From Gerris lacustris (Eukaryota; Arthropoda; Insecta; Hemiptera; Gerridae), in contig OX578282.1 in NCBI GenBank assembly GCA_951217055.1, positions 39,698,629-39,762,628 of the forward strand: a DNA stretch of 64,000 bases. Reading direction: 5' to 3'. Shown piece after piece: positions 44,047-55,401 of this stretch. The notes beneath the pieces are model-generated. The model was not told the DNA's origin. It was given only the letters and a program-made list of their open reading frames with translations, and ran no database searches. How positions within the stretch are numbered: the first letter of the stretch is position 1; every line of letters starts with the position of its first letter. The translations under genes and the position numbers were made by a program.

Positions 44047-44471
44047 TAGCGGCCTTTACACATATACGTTCTTTCCTGCAGGCCTGAATCGTGAAGGATT
44101 GCGCGCGAGTAATCGTGTGGGAAAGATTTGGTAGATATAAAAGTGATACGCGCTTTCCCACAGGAAAGCGCGCCCCCGTGTTGGCGCGAAGGAAAGAACG
44201 CATGTGTAAAGAGGAATCCCGCATGCAATCCTCCGAGCGTGGAGTGCTCGTCAGACGAACAGTTTTAGGGGGCACAGTGGAGGTAAATTTAAAGAACACG
44301 GCAGGCCTGTAGGAAAGCTCGCTGTCGTCTTTACACTAACGAGATTAAGCGCGGTAAAGCTTGCGTCTCTGTGGACGCGTAATCCCTCACTCCAGTGCAG
44401 CCTTTACACTGGCGCTCTTTCCCGTTTGTTGCTCTATCCTGCAGGAAAGCGCGCAAGTGTAAAGGCCGCTA
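44047..44471. mobile_element. 425-bp GC-rich MITE with TAGCGGCCTTTACAC ends
   Basis: TAGCGGCCTTTACAC at the left and GTGTAAAGGCCGCTA at the right are exact inverse copies. Inside, GGAAAGCGCGC and GCGCTTTCC occur several times in both orientations, giving a complex foldback. GC content is about twice that of the flanks. Open frames inside are by-products of this composition. Confidence 0.88.
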
Positions 44472-44790
44472 ATCCCTGTTAAATACCAAATCATGTGGAA
44501 AATCCGAAGTTTCCTCTAGGAACTATACCTTAACTAATTTTTGTAGACTCTTTTTGACCTTGTAACTTATTTTTTAAGGGTTCTTACGTAAAAATAAAAT
44601 AGTTTTAAAAACCCTTCCAAAAACTGTATGAACGTTCTATATAACTTTGTTTCCAGATTTATATTTATATATCTAACATCGCGTGACATTCATTCGCTTT
44701 TCGTGAGTCATTTTCTCCTAGATCTAGAATTAGACGCACATATCTAAATAAAAAAAATATAAAACCGTACTTTTTAAATCTATAGATTTA

Positions 44791-44868
<78 letters not shown>

Positions 44869-45978
44869 TTAATATTTGCATAAACAATAAACCAATATCA
44901 TATCTTAAATTTAAAGTATACCACGCTATTAGTAATTAAATTATACATTGTGCCATTGGCCAATAACAAACTAAAGGATTGGTTTGAGGGACACTCAATC
45001 CTAGTGTTTCATTTTGAACTAAACTAATGACAAATACTTAATTGTAAATTATCTGAATCTTAGAAATTAGAAATAAGTCTTTTTTTATTTGATAAAATAT
45101 AATTTATTTTTGAATACATATATTTGTTATTTATATATTTCAGCGTTATTTATAATTTATTTAAGTATTATACATTTTTCCTTTTTTGGTTGACTGACTT
45201 TGATCATAGACAAGGATAAAAAAGAAGAATGGGTTTTTGTGCCATTTTGTATTTTAAATATGAAATCTCAAAACTAGATAGGAAAGTAATTCATTATTAA
45301 ATAGATACATTTTATGTTATATATTTTTATGTATGTTGTATATTGCGATAAAATTTCCAAATATTATTAAATCATAAATTTAGTTTTTGATGATAATTTA
45401 GCTGTTCAGAGATGGTTGTAATTAGATAAATTTAAAATAGTATGAAAAACAAAATAAAAACAAAACAAAACAGTATGACTAATAATAATAATAATAACAA
45501 AACGGCAGTGTTTCAATATTTTTTTCTGCTTGTGGCAGCAAAATGAGGCATTATTGAAATGATTAATTTCGGACAAGGAAATGTAATTTTACTGCCTATA
45601 AGCATCAACATTTTTATTGTCATTACGTTAGCAATAATAGTTTATATTATTATCATTATCTTATAACATTATATAATTATAGTTTAATAAGTAACATTTA
45701 ATAAATAAACATTTTATTTATAAAATAATTTGTTTATAGTTGTAAATCATTTTTAATAAGTTATTAATGATCAGTAGATCTTTAATTAAAAAAAAGAAAA
45801 GCGGAGTAACTGGCTAACTGCATATTATCATTAAATTCATTCTTGGTTCTTGATTAGACCGGCTGCATATCTTGATTTATCCTAATTGTTTATAATATTG
45901 TTTTGTGCATTATTCATTCAGAATAACTTTATTAATTTTTATTAATATCTATAATAGAACTAACCAATTCAACTTCAG
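44472..45978. other. AT-rich DNA
   Basis: TA tract at 44797-44860; otherwise no feature recognised. Confidence 0.5.
44797..44860. repeat. (TA)n microsatellite
   Basis: About 62 bp, preceded by ATACATACAT. Confidence 0.95.
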
Positions 45979-46040
45979 GTCATGTGTTGAAGGCACTCGA
46001 CATAAAGCAGGAACCTTGCTTTGATATACTGACAGATTGG
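45979..46040 (+). CDS. Candidate 62-bp internal exon of an unrecognised gene
   Basis: Acceptor CAATTCAACTTCAG, then 62 bases open only in one phase, reading HVLKALDIKQEPCFDILTDW, then donor GTATGT. The exon would enter with two bases of a split codon and leave in phase 0. GC content is higher than in the AT-rich flanks, and no copy is seen elsewhere in the window. No adjoining exon was recognised and the protein family is unknown to me. A chance match to splice consensus cannot be excluded. Confidence 0.35.
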
Positions 46041-46581
46041 GTATGTATTATTTATCTTTCATTTTTAATAAACATACTAAAATAGACTATTTTATTTTTG
46101 AATAATTTTATGCATATCTTTTTCGTACGTAACGAACGTCGTAGCAATTTTAACATTGTTAACGTCTAAAAGTATCTCTTGTTAGGGAAGGAAAGAATTT
46201 ACGTCATCAAATCCCCCTTTCCTTTGATGGAAGGGTATAAAATTAGAATAATAATGAAAACACTCACTTACTCTCCTCTACGTTCCAACAATAAACTCCT
46301 TCACAAAATTCTAGGACTGTAATATGGAAAGCGTAAATACAGAAAACTAGGACATCCAATGAAAACAGGACCGAAAAACAGTGACCCTTAATTTAATATA
46401 ACACGAACAACCACACCCTAAAAATAATCGAGGAGATTAGGATACATTTTCTGATCTGAATAGCTATTTTTACTGTCTCTCTCTCTTAAGTATCAATATT
46501 TATCAATATATTATCACATAGATAACAAAATTAACACAAAAATGGGCCAGCTTAATGCATATTTAACTGTTATCATACATA

Positions 46582-47370
46582 TACAGGGTGTCCTAGCTAA
46601 TATGGAACTGCGAAATATCTCCGGAACCATGATAGATAGAAAGATGCGGTTTTCAGGATTCGATAATGGCTATAAATGCGCTTCCAGAAAAAATCCTGAA
46701 CATTTTCTGTGTTCAACAAAAGTGTATGTAGTTTTTAAACTATATTTGGATTCTATGGCTAAAAATAAGGGGTTTTTACTCTTTTTTCGCTCCGAGCATT
46801 ATTTTGCCGTCTGGAGAGCACTAAACCTGCTGAAATAAAATTTTAAGTCCATTTTACAGCTAAACTAATGGATTTAGGGGAAAAAAATCGAAATACAAAA
46901 AGTACTTATTTTTGCCGTAAAATCCAAATCCATTCTTAAAAACATGCATTATTGGTGTTTTTTCACGTTTTGAGCCCTGCTGAAAACTTTTGGTTTTGCA
47001 AAGATTAGTCACAATTAAGGTATATTAGACTGAATTTGGATTCTATGACTAAAAATGATTTTTTTATTTTGATTTATTCTAAATAAGTTTCAATTTTAGC
47101 AGGTTCAGTGCTCTCCAGACGGCAAACGAATATTTCCAAAAGTAAAAAAATTCTATTTTTAGCCATAGAATCCAAATCTAGCCTAAAAAAGTATGGTTTC
47201 CTATTAACTTTTTTTCTATTATGCACACACTTTAGCTGAAAAAAGAAAATGTTCAGCATTTTTTCTGGAAGCGCATTTATAGCCCTTGTCGAACCCAGAA
47301 AACCTCATCTTTCTATCAATCATGATTCTGGAGATATTTCGCTGTTCCATATTAACTGGGACACCCTGTA
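46582..47370. mobile_element. 789-bp foldback element 1 with TACAGGGTG ends
   Basis: TACAGGGTGTCCTAGCTAAT at the left pairs with the inverse at 47351-47370. Arms remain similar for about 150 bp (TATCTCCGGAACCATGAT, GCGCTTCCAGAAAAAAT), then less well to the centre, where AGCCCTGCTGAAAA lies. Inserted in TA-rich sequence. Open frames in the arms mirror each other and are not genes. Confidence 0.85.
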
Positions 47371-47382
47371 TATATATATGTA

Positions 47383-48418
47383 TACAGGGTGGTCCAAAAG
47401 TCTCCCCCCCTCGTTACTTTTGAACGGTTTGAGATAAATTAATGAAACTTGGGGGATCTCTACCATGCAAAGGGAAGTTTGTTTTCATGCAATCGCCCAC
47501 TAGGGGCAACCACCCACTTTGCCCCCAGGCCACCCAACTTCAGAATTTCAAATTGGAGTGTATATTTTTGATAGCATATTTGGATTCTACGGTGAAAAAT
47601 AATAAACTTTTACTTGGAACTTTTTTTTTTATTTCCAATATTTTGCCCCCTATAGGGGGGCAAAGATAGCATAATAACCCTTCTGAAATAGTAAAAAAAT
47701 AACACTTAGATCGATATAAAATCTAAACGGTTTGAAATAAAGTAATGGAACTTGTGGGATCTGTACCATGTAAAGGGAAGTGTGTATTCATCCACTCGCG
47801 TACTAGGGGCAACCACCATTTTGCTCCCAAGCGCTAAAATTTACCATTTTTATAACTTTTCCCCCCTATAGGGGGCAAAATATTGGAGATAGAAAAAACC
47901 GTTTCATGTAAAATATTTTTATTTTTTGCCGTAGAATCTAAACATGTTATCAAAAATATACACTCTAGGTTAAAATTTTGAAGTTAGGTGGCCTGGGGGC
48001 AAATGGGTGGTTGCCCCTACTGCGCAATTGCATGAAAACAAACTTACCTTAACATGTTACGGATCCCTTAAGTTTCATTAATTTATCTCTAACCGTTTAG
48101 ATTTTACAACATTATCGGAAGAGTTATTTTGCTATCTTTGCCCCTCTGTAGGGGGCAAAATATTGGAAATAGAAAAAAATGTTTCAAGTAAAAGTTTATT
48201 ATTTTTCACCGTAGAATCCAAATTTGCTATAAAAATATACACTCAAATTTGAAATTCTGAAGTTGGGTGGCCTGAGGGCAAAGTGGGTGGTTGCCCCTAG
48301 TGGGCAAGTGCATGAAAACAAACTTCCCTTTGCATGGTAGAGATCCCCCAAGTTTCATTAATTTATCTGAAACCGTTCAAAAGTAACGAGGGGGGGGGGA
48401 GACTTTTGGACCCCCCTG

Positions 48419-48420
<2 letters not shown>
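47383..48420. mobile_element. 1038-bp foldback element 2 with TACAGGGTGG ends
   Basis: Begins TACAGGGTGGTCCAAAAGTC and ends with the inverse. Each arm holds two direct copies of a unit containing AACGGTTTGA, CATG.AAAGGGAAG and TAGGGGCAACCACC (47426 and 47728 on the left; inverse units at about 47991-48100 and 48263-48380). The centre is near 47870. Only 12 bp of TA-rich DNA separates it from foldback 1. Confidence 0.88.

Positions 48421-48494
<74 letters not shown>
48421..48494. repeat. (TA)n microsatellite abutting foldback 2
   Basis: About 74 bp; suggests insertion of the foldback into a TA array. Confidence 0.96.
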
Positions 48495-48496
<2 letters not shown>

Positions 48497-48668
48497 ACTG
48501 TGAAAGTCTTTATATTATAGATGGGTCCACTAAAAAATAACTTTGGGGGAAAAAATATCTCATCTCCTTATAAATCGAAATTAGATTCGGTTTAAATTTG
48601 CTAACGCAAAAAAATTTTTTTTTAAAGTTTTATTTGCTAAAGTTTAATTTGCTTAGTGTGGCACATAG

Positions 48669-49136
48669 CTTTCTCACGTCCTATAATTTGACGAATGGTC
48701 ATAGAAATTTAGATGTGTTTCCATTCCCAATGGACAAATGGGGATAAACTTGTTAAATTAATGCAGACGGTGGCAATTAATATAAAACTTTCTATAGGTT
48801 GCTTTCAACAATCCAGTCAAATTTCTTAAATATCGGTAGAGTACTTTTAAAGATACAGTTGTAAATTAAAAACAAATCTGTGAACATGGGAAAGAGAGGT
48901 TAATTTAATATTGGACCCACAATGGGCTAATTGTACCCTACCATCTAACTTTCGGCGTAGCTTTTATGATGTTGGTTCACTAAAATGCTCAACAGATCGA
49001 CAGACAGACACGAGACCAAACATTTTTTCTGATGTCTTAATCGGAAAAAATCGTTCTTCAGAATGAGCACAATGCTTCCGTTAAATTTTTATGTGAAGGA
49101 GTTTTATTTACAATATCTACTTTATATATGAGAAAG
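48669..49136. mobile_element. 468-bp element of the CTTTCTCATATA family
   Basis: Left end CTTTCTCACG (diverged), right end TATATATGAGAAAG. Contains CAGATCGACAGACAGACACG and GAGACCAAACATTTTTTCTG, matching the inverse of 17050-17090. Confidence 0.5.
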
Positions 49137-50146
49137 TAAAGTAAGGAAATATATTGTAAAATAAAAAGTTATTTCCATATTGGATAATATTAAAGGGGCT
49201 TATTTGAAGCACGTGATGAGACTATTTGAATAGACTAATCATAATGTATAGAATATTGCTTTAGACGAGACTCACGTGTCCTTAACACAACTACCAACCA
49301 ATCAGATTAGGGCTCAATACATATACACGTATCCTAGGTCTCTTCTTCCTATGACGTCAAGCCCTTTTCCATTACGTAAAGCTTACTGGCTTACTCTGTA
49401 AATATACTTTTCCTTGAGCTAGATTCTTTATCTTTATTTATTTACCTGGTCTTTTAAGCATTAATAACAAAGATTGTCTATTGAAGCGAGTGTAAGCGAA
49501 CCTTCTACATTCAACCAAATATGCAGCCTGTTTATGTGCCTGTCTGTTTGTTTGTCAGTAACGTTTAAGCGTGTGACGATAACTTGAGTAAAAATCACTC
49601 TAGTTGAAATTGGGTATGCATGTTCTTTTTACAAATGCTCGGTCTGTGTTCGCCGGACACCGTTATTCGTCTAAGAGTTCACGCGCAACGCTCGTATTTA
49701 CGAGATTTTATGTTGGGAATAGATTCTTCCTTCATATATATTCAACGAGACAAACATTTTTTTAAATATGCTCGCTTTAATGATGAGCTCACGATACCTA
49801 GTTAATATTCTCTTTATAAAGTAAGCTTCACTTAACTCACAAAGTGAAGCTAGTAAAATTGTTATTGCCACAATTTTGCTAAAGTTGGACTGTCCTTTTA
49901 CGTGAAGGAGTTTAAGGAGATTGTTGTGCCCGGTTACGGCCTTAATACATAGCATAGCCACATTCCTATTCAGGTTCAAAGGAAGACTCTGCTTATTTTC
50001 ATTTGGCAATGACATAGTTTTCTTATTCCACGGGCTCCTAGGGTCCTTACTAATCCTAAGGCCCTTTTCCATCTACTTTGTCCGCCAATCCTCCGTTTTC
50101 CTTCCATACCACCACTTTATTTCTGACTACTGGGAAATGCCTCTCC
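49137..50146. other. Repeat-derived intergenic DNA
   Basis: 49190-49380 has weak inverted ends (AAAGGGGCTTATT and CAAGCCCTTTT). 49500-49860 is a copy of the CTGTCTGTC repeat at 17060-17480 (TTCACGCGCAACGCTCG). 49920-50090 is GC-richer without a recognised protein. Confidence 0.4.
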
Positions 50147-50402
50147 TTACATAGCAAACTACACACTCTCCTCATAGCTAACTACATACTCTATTGTATT
50201 GCATAGAAACTACATACTCTCCTTATATAGCTAACTACATACTCTCTTACATAGCAAACTACATAACTCTCCTCATAGCTAACTACATTTTCTATTGCAT
50301 AGCAAACTACATACTCTCTTACATAGCAAACTACATAACTCTCCTCATAGCTAAGTACACACTCTCCTACATAGCAAACTTTATGCTCTGACACACAGCA
50401 AA
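50147..50402. repeat. Tandem array, ~25-bp unit with higher-order pattern
   Basis: Repeats of CATAGCAAACTACATACTCT and variants (CATAGCTAACTACAT, ACATAACTCTCCT). Units alternate in a longer pattern of about 70-100 bp. Both strands stay open by virtue of the repeat; not a gene. Confidence 0.85.
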
Positions 50403-51858
50403 GCTCTTAATTTATTCCTTTTTATCAAGAAGTAAAAATGCTATTATAAATAAACAATTCACAAGATAATAATTGAGTTTGTAAACTAAATAATTGTTCA
50501 TTATTGAATGTCTAGGAGATGAAAAGGTTCAGAAACAATCCAAAGGTGGTATGAGGTGGTGAAAGTTAAAATTAAAAAAAGTTGAAAAGGGATCCATTGA
50601 TGATAATGAAGACAGTTAGGTTTGCTGGCTTTGCACCTGTAGTAACCTGTTCTATGCTTAGGGAATGAGCTCTATTGCGATACAGTAACTTTGTAAGGGT
50701 GGTGTTAGTTTTAGTATGTAGGGTAAGGTAGAGAACGTAGGGTAGAGTGGAGCGGCTAGTACTCATTAATATGAGGGGAAGGGTCTAGCAGTGGGGACAA
50801 AGGGTTGAGACACGTGTACATAGGACCCTTAGGGATAGAATTAAAAGGATTCCACGTGTCTATATGTTGAAACAGGAACAAGTGTTTGAGGGTTTTCCTA
50901 TAAAGGACTTGAATTAATCTTTTGTACTGGTGATAAACAATACAAGTTGTACAAAAACTTATAATAAAACTTTATTTCTATTACTAGGTTGTCAAGGATC
51001 TGCCGTAAATAAATATCGGTAAGAATTAAATTTATTATTTGTCTATTCTAATTCTATATTAATTGGAAATAATCTATCGACTTGAAACTCAAATTTGTAA
51101 AAAGAATATAATAGAAATTTTGAAACTTATTTCCTTTCTACATTTCTAACTTATTTTAAATAGTAAATTTAATATATTATTTATAAAATTTAAATTCAAG
51201 CCACCGAAAATCGAAAACGAATCTCTCAATGTAGGAATGTGAAGGAATAATTCCATTATTTAATTAATAATGTTATCAATATATAAATAATTTTCTATGA
51301 TATTTATAAATTAATATTTTTAGTGTTATTATAAAAGAAGTAAGATAAAAGACCTATAAAAATGTTAATTTTTTCTGGGATAAAAAAAACCCCTTGATTT
51401 GGCTATAAAAATAAATTTGTATGGGCTGCCATTAATTTATATTCTTGTATAGAATCTGAATTGTTAGATTAATTACTCTAAGAAAATACAAATATATATA
51501 TTATATATTTAAGAAGCAGCTAGTCAAGATAACAATAACGTGTTATTCATTACTAAAATTAATTCTATGATTAATTTAAATTGAATTTGAGCGGTTCATT
51601 TTGAGTAAAGTGCCGATGTTATCAGAATACATTTACCAATGTTTCTGAGGTCAAATACCTTTAATGATATTAGATTTAATATTGAGCTTTTATAATCTTT
51701 CATTTGCTATTACAAATGACTTAAGCTGTGAAGCATGAATAGCTTTGAGACAGGTCTTGTTCTATCAATTTCGCTATCATTAATCTTTTACCAAATCTTA
51801 TCAACTTCTTATATTAACGTATAAGAAGAGTGAAGGAGTTTGTTGGAATACAAGTCCA

Positions 51859-51897
51859 AAGTTAATATAAGAAGAAAACCTCTTCTTATATTAACTT
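51859..51897. repeat. Perfect 17-bp hairpin with 5-nt loop
   Basis: AAGTTAATATAAGAAGA, loop AAACC, then the exact complement. A third partial copy (CTTCTTATATTAAC) lies upstream near 51806. Confidence 0.75.
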
Positions 51898-53736
51898 CTT
51901 GTTTCTGCGTCTGCTAGATTGTTATTTTTGTTTTCAATATTTTAAAAAAAAAAAACTTTAAGGAGATATCTTAAAATATTAAATTTTATATAAATATGTA
52001 ATACCTTTCACTTCTTGTTTCTGCACTTGAAGCTTACATTAAGCCTTTGTCTATTTCCATGTAACAAGAAATGTTTAACTTAAGGTTAATTGGCAACTTA
52101 TTTTTTATGAGACGTAGTAACGAAGTTCAATTGTTAGTCTAGGCAATTAATTTTTAAAGATGCAGTGAAATTTGATGAGAAGCATATTGTGTTGCTTTGT
52201 ATGTATATTTTTGCCAAATTCAGTCTAGTAAGGGGGCAACGTTATTGATTTTTGAGAGGCTTTTTTACTCTAGTAAAGGTCTAGGTAGAGAGAGGGGTTG
52301 GTTTAAGTTTAGCTTGTGAAAATGTGGATAAAGGGAGTTGAGCCAAACATTGTTCCATCAAATTTCATTTGCAGCAAGACCACTGGTTTCTGTAAATTGT
52401 TCTTGTCTAACATTCGATTTTTAGAGGTGGTAAAATCTATTTGAATCAGTGAAGGGCAGTAAGAGGTATATAGAATATCATGAGAGTAGACTGATTTAAA
52501 AGTTAAAGTGATTCAGAGGAGTTTTTTAGGTGGTTGGAAGAGGGTAGAGGGATTTATGTTGGTACAAGATAGTTGGGGTTTTAATATCTAGAGAGATGTG
52601 GTGATATTAGGTTGACTTAGATTATGCTGGGTTTAGAGTTGGAAGATAGGTGAGAAAAGGCAGGCATTTTAGTTTTTCTAGAATCTTGTCAGATGTCAGA
52701 TTTAAACCTCTGTTTCAATTTCTACACTGATTCTTTCTCGCCACTGAAGATGGCCACTAGTTTACTCTAATGATAGTACTTCTTAAACGACTAGTACTTT
52801 CTTTATGGCTTAACAGGTACTGTAGAAAAATATGCAAAAAGGAAGCATTCTAAATGATGCTATTCAATAAATCATCTTTGAAACTCGGGTTTTTATTTAT
52901 ATATCCAATAAGAAGATCGTTAAAGTTCACTAAGCTATTTAGATAACTCTTTTGTAACATTGAAAACACTGTTATTTGTCTTTAATATAACATAATTTTG
53001 GAATATTAAATTCATAAAAGCATTGTCCACTTCCAACAAGGATAATGAAATATTATTGGAGGTGGAAAGAAATCAGATTGCAAAGAGCCCTTCCTTAAAT
53101 TTAATTATGAAGCCTAGGTCATTTTGGTTGGTGTAGTTCCCCTTTCCTTAAGTTTCCCTTCCCTTAACGAAAAATAAAAGCTCAAAATTGCAAGAAAACC
53201 ATGAGTTAAAAGCAACCAGGAAAATCTCTTTTATTGTTCTCTTTGTATTACATTTGAAACATGGAATGTTTCTTTAAAATGGAAGTTTTGACCTAGAAAG
53301 GAGAAAAACATGGTTTTCTCATTAGCTGAAAATGTGATATTAAATTTCACTCACGTACATCTCCAAAAACTTTTTTTTATTCTCACGTTTTTTTTTTGTT
53401 ACATTTGAGTCATATAGATCAAATATCTTTAGTGAAAAGGAAAGATAATCTGTTTTCTTTTTTTCACTAAATGATATGTGAATTTCGAATTCCCTAGGTG
53501 TATTATTTATCATGAGATGTACTAGAAATGCAAGTTTGAAGTTACAAATTTTTTATGTAAAATTCCTCTTGCGCAATATTATAACAACAATTATAGATTT
53601 TGTTAAGATTCTTTCTACGTAAATTAGTAATAAATCTCTTATTTAAAAAATAAAAAACTAGAACTATAATAATGCAGCTTTGTTTCTTTAAAGACAAATA
53701 GGTCTTTAACACCACAACAACAATAATCTTTAATAT

Positions 53737-53800
53737 ATGAAAGGACAAATCTCTGTACAAAGGATCTCGCCAAAACCAAATCTAAACCGTGGTTTCAATA
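53737..53800. repeat. Short dispersed repeat, copy 2
   Basis: AAAGGACAAATCTCTGTACA and AACCAAATCTAAACCGTG; same orientation as 38684-38760. Confidence 0.6.
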
Positions 53801-54065
53801 TGCTTCCGTGTAGGGGACGGTGAGAGAAGAAAAATGAGCATAAGAAGAGGGTTGTTAGGGTTTTTGACTTCCTTTCGAGCAACATGGGCGCTCGGTCCCC
53901 GGTTCTATAGATATAAGTTTAAAATAATAAATACTAATTACCTTAATAATATTGACAACAATTTCCAATGAACGGTCTCACATACCTGAAACAAATTCAA
54001 AAATACTTTATTAATTTTATTTGCAAAAAATATATATTTTTTTTAGCATAAATCATCTTAGAATA

Positions 54066-54307
54066 GGCACTTATTTAGCTTGTTACTCCCTGTGGTTTTC
54101 TTTTTTTTAGAATATAAATGACTTTGACTAAATAACTAATAAGGCAAAGGGATATTTAGTTCAATGTACTTTGGGACAAAGGAATATCATACTTCTGTTT
54201 TTATAAGGGGAGTAACAGTCTAATGAAGAACATTCCGTACACCTTCTTTAGATTGATGCTTCCCACTGTTTTTTTTTATAAGAGAAGTAACAATCTAAAG
54301 AAATGCC
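54066..54307. mobile_element. 242-bp MITE, copy 1 (GGCACTTNTTTAG ends)
   Basis: Left end GGCACTTATTTAGC followed by TTGTTACTCC; right end GTAACAATCTAAAGAAATGCC, the inverse. Carries GGGACAAAGGAATATCATAC and an inner inverted pair around GTACACCTTCTTTAG. Copy 2 (59323-59548) is in inverse orientation. Confidence 0.85.
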
Positions 54308-55225
54308 TTAGAATATAGCTATTTATGGTAAAAACAACTCTAATGGCAAATTTAATCAGTTTAGTTTATAGAAAAATAAAAAAAAAAAAACTATATAATC
54401 CTTAAATTTTCCGACCTCTTATGGTGGCCCGAAAAATTTAATACTTTTGAGTTTAACCTTCGTCTTACAGACCACTAAATGCTCCTCTTTTTTAATAGTT
54501 CATTTGATCATCTTTAAATATTTATGAAGGAAAAATACCATGTAATATAAATTATTTAATTACACATATTAAAGTATTATTAACATATGATGCAAATATT
54601 AGCAAGATTTGAAAGTAAAAATGGTTTGCCATAAAAATTAGTGCATAATTAAAGTAATTAGTTCACTGCTCAAATAATTTATTAATGTCATTTACACTTA
54701 AAAATTGCCTCAAATATAAAATAAGCAAAAAAAAATATTTGAATGAAAATAAAACTTGGTCTAATATAGTAAAGACATTTTATTTCACCCGTTTCTTGAG
54801 GTCAGTGTATTTTATTAACTCTATCTGCTTTTATGATGTGATAAAGGGTGACATAAAACGTCATAAAATAAACTGTCGTCCTTCTTACTCTCACTTTTAA
54901 CCCTCTATAAAGCTGCATCTTTTATTAAAGCACTTTTATTTTATTATTTCTTACACTCAATATAAAAAGAGACAAGTTTTTTTTTTCGGCATTTGTATAA
55001 AAATATAGAAATGAAAAATTACATTGACGTAGAAGAGTTTGAATACATTGTGTTGGTCTTTTTCTGCAAGCTTTTATTTTACTTCACTTGTCTCCAAATC
55101 TTGTAACCTTAATTTGACCCTCTCTTCTACTACTTTGAAAGCTAAAACTTGAATATATATTAATGTATATATAAATGTCTGTACATATTACATTGAAGAG
55201 CCTTCGGAGTGGCTCTCAAGCTTTA
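54308..55225. other. AT-rich DNA
   Basis: 55055-55160 (GCAAGCTTTTATTTTACTTC) is loosely related to the repeat at 62890-63080. No gene recognised. Confidence 0.4.
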
Positions 55226-55401
55226 AGGTGCGTTTACAGGTTTACATCTGACACTTCTCTCCGGAAATATATTTCAAGTGTCAGACAGAAATAGCTTTGA
55301 GTGTTTACATACTGATAAAAATTGCTAGAGATTTATGTCGTGAATATATGTATGACACTTCTCGTAATGCTTAAATTTGCAATAAATGTACGACCCGTTT
55401 A
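55226..55401. mobile_element. Partial PIF/Harbinger-like end
   Basis: TTAAGGTGCGTTTACAGG, then TTTACATCTGACA and GTCAGACAGAAATAG, matches the terminus of the neighbouring element (55402). It looks like a truncated relative lying directly upstream. Confidence 0.5.

Larger units (their letters stand above)
50403..54065. other. Intergenic DNA without recognised gene
   Basis: 50570-50900 and 52160-52760 are GC-richer, G-biased blocks that look like old decayed coding or repeat DNA, but no family could be named. 51859-51897 is a perfect hairpin. 53737-53800 repeats 38684-38760. Confidence 0.4.

Noticed and set aside
50191..50394. Long repetitive ORFs on both strands
   Set aside because: Open only because the ~25-bp tandem unit lacks stops; no start or domain support.
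50988..51018. 31-bp segment bounded by acceptor and donor, reading CQGSAVNKYR
   Set aside because: Too short to separate from chance; phase does not join the candidate exon at 45979-46040.
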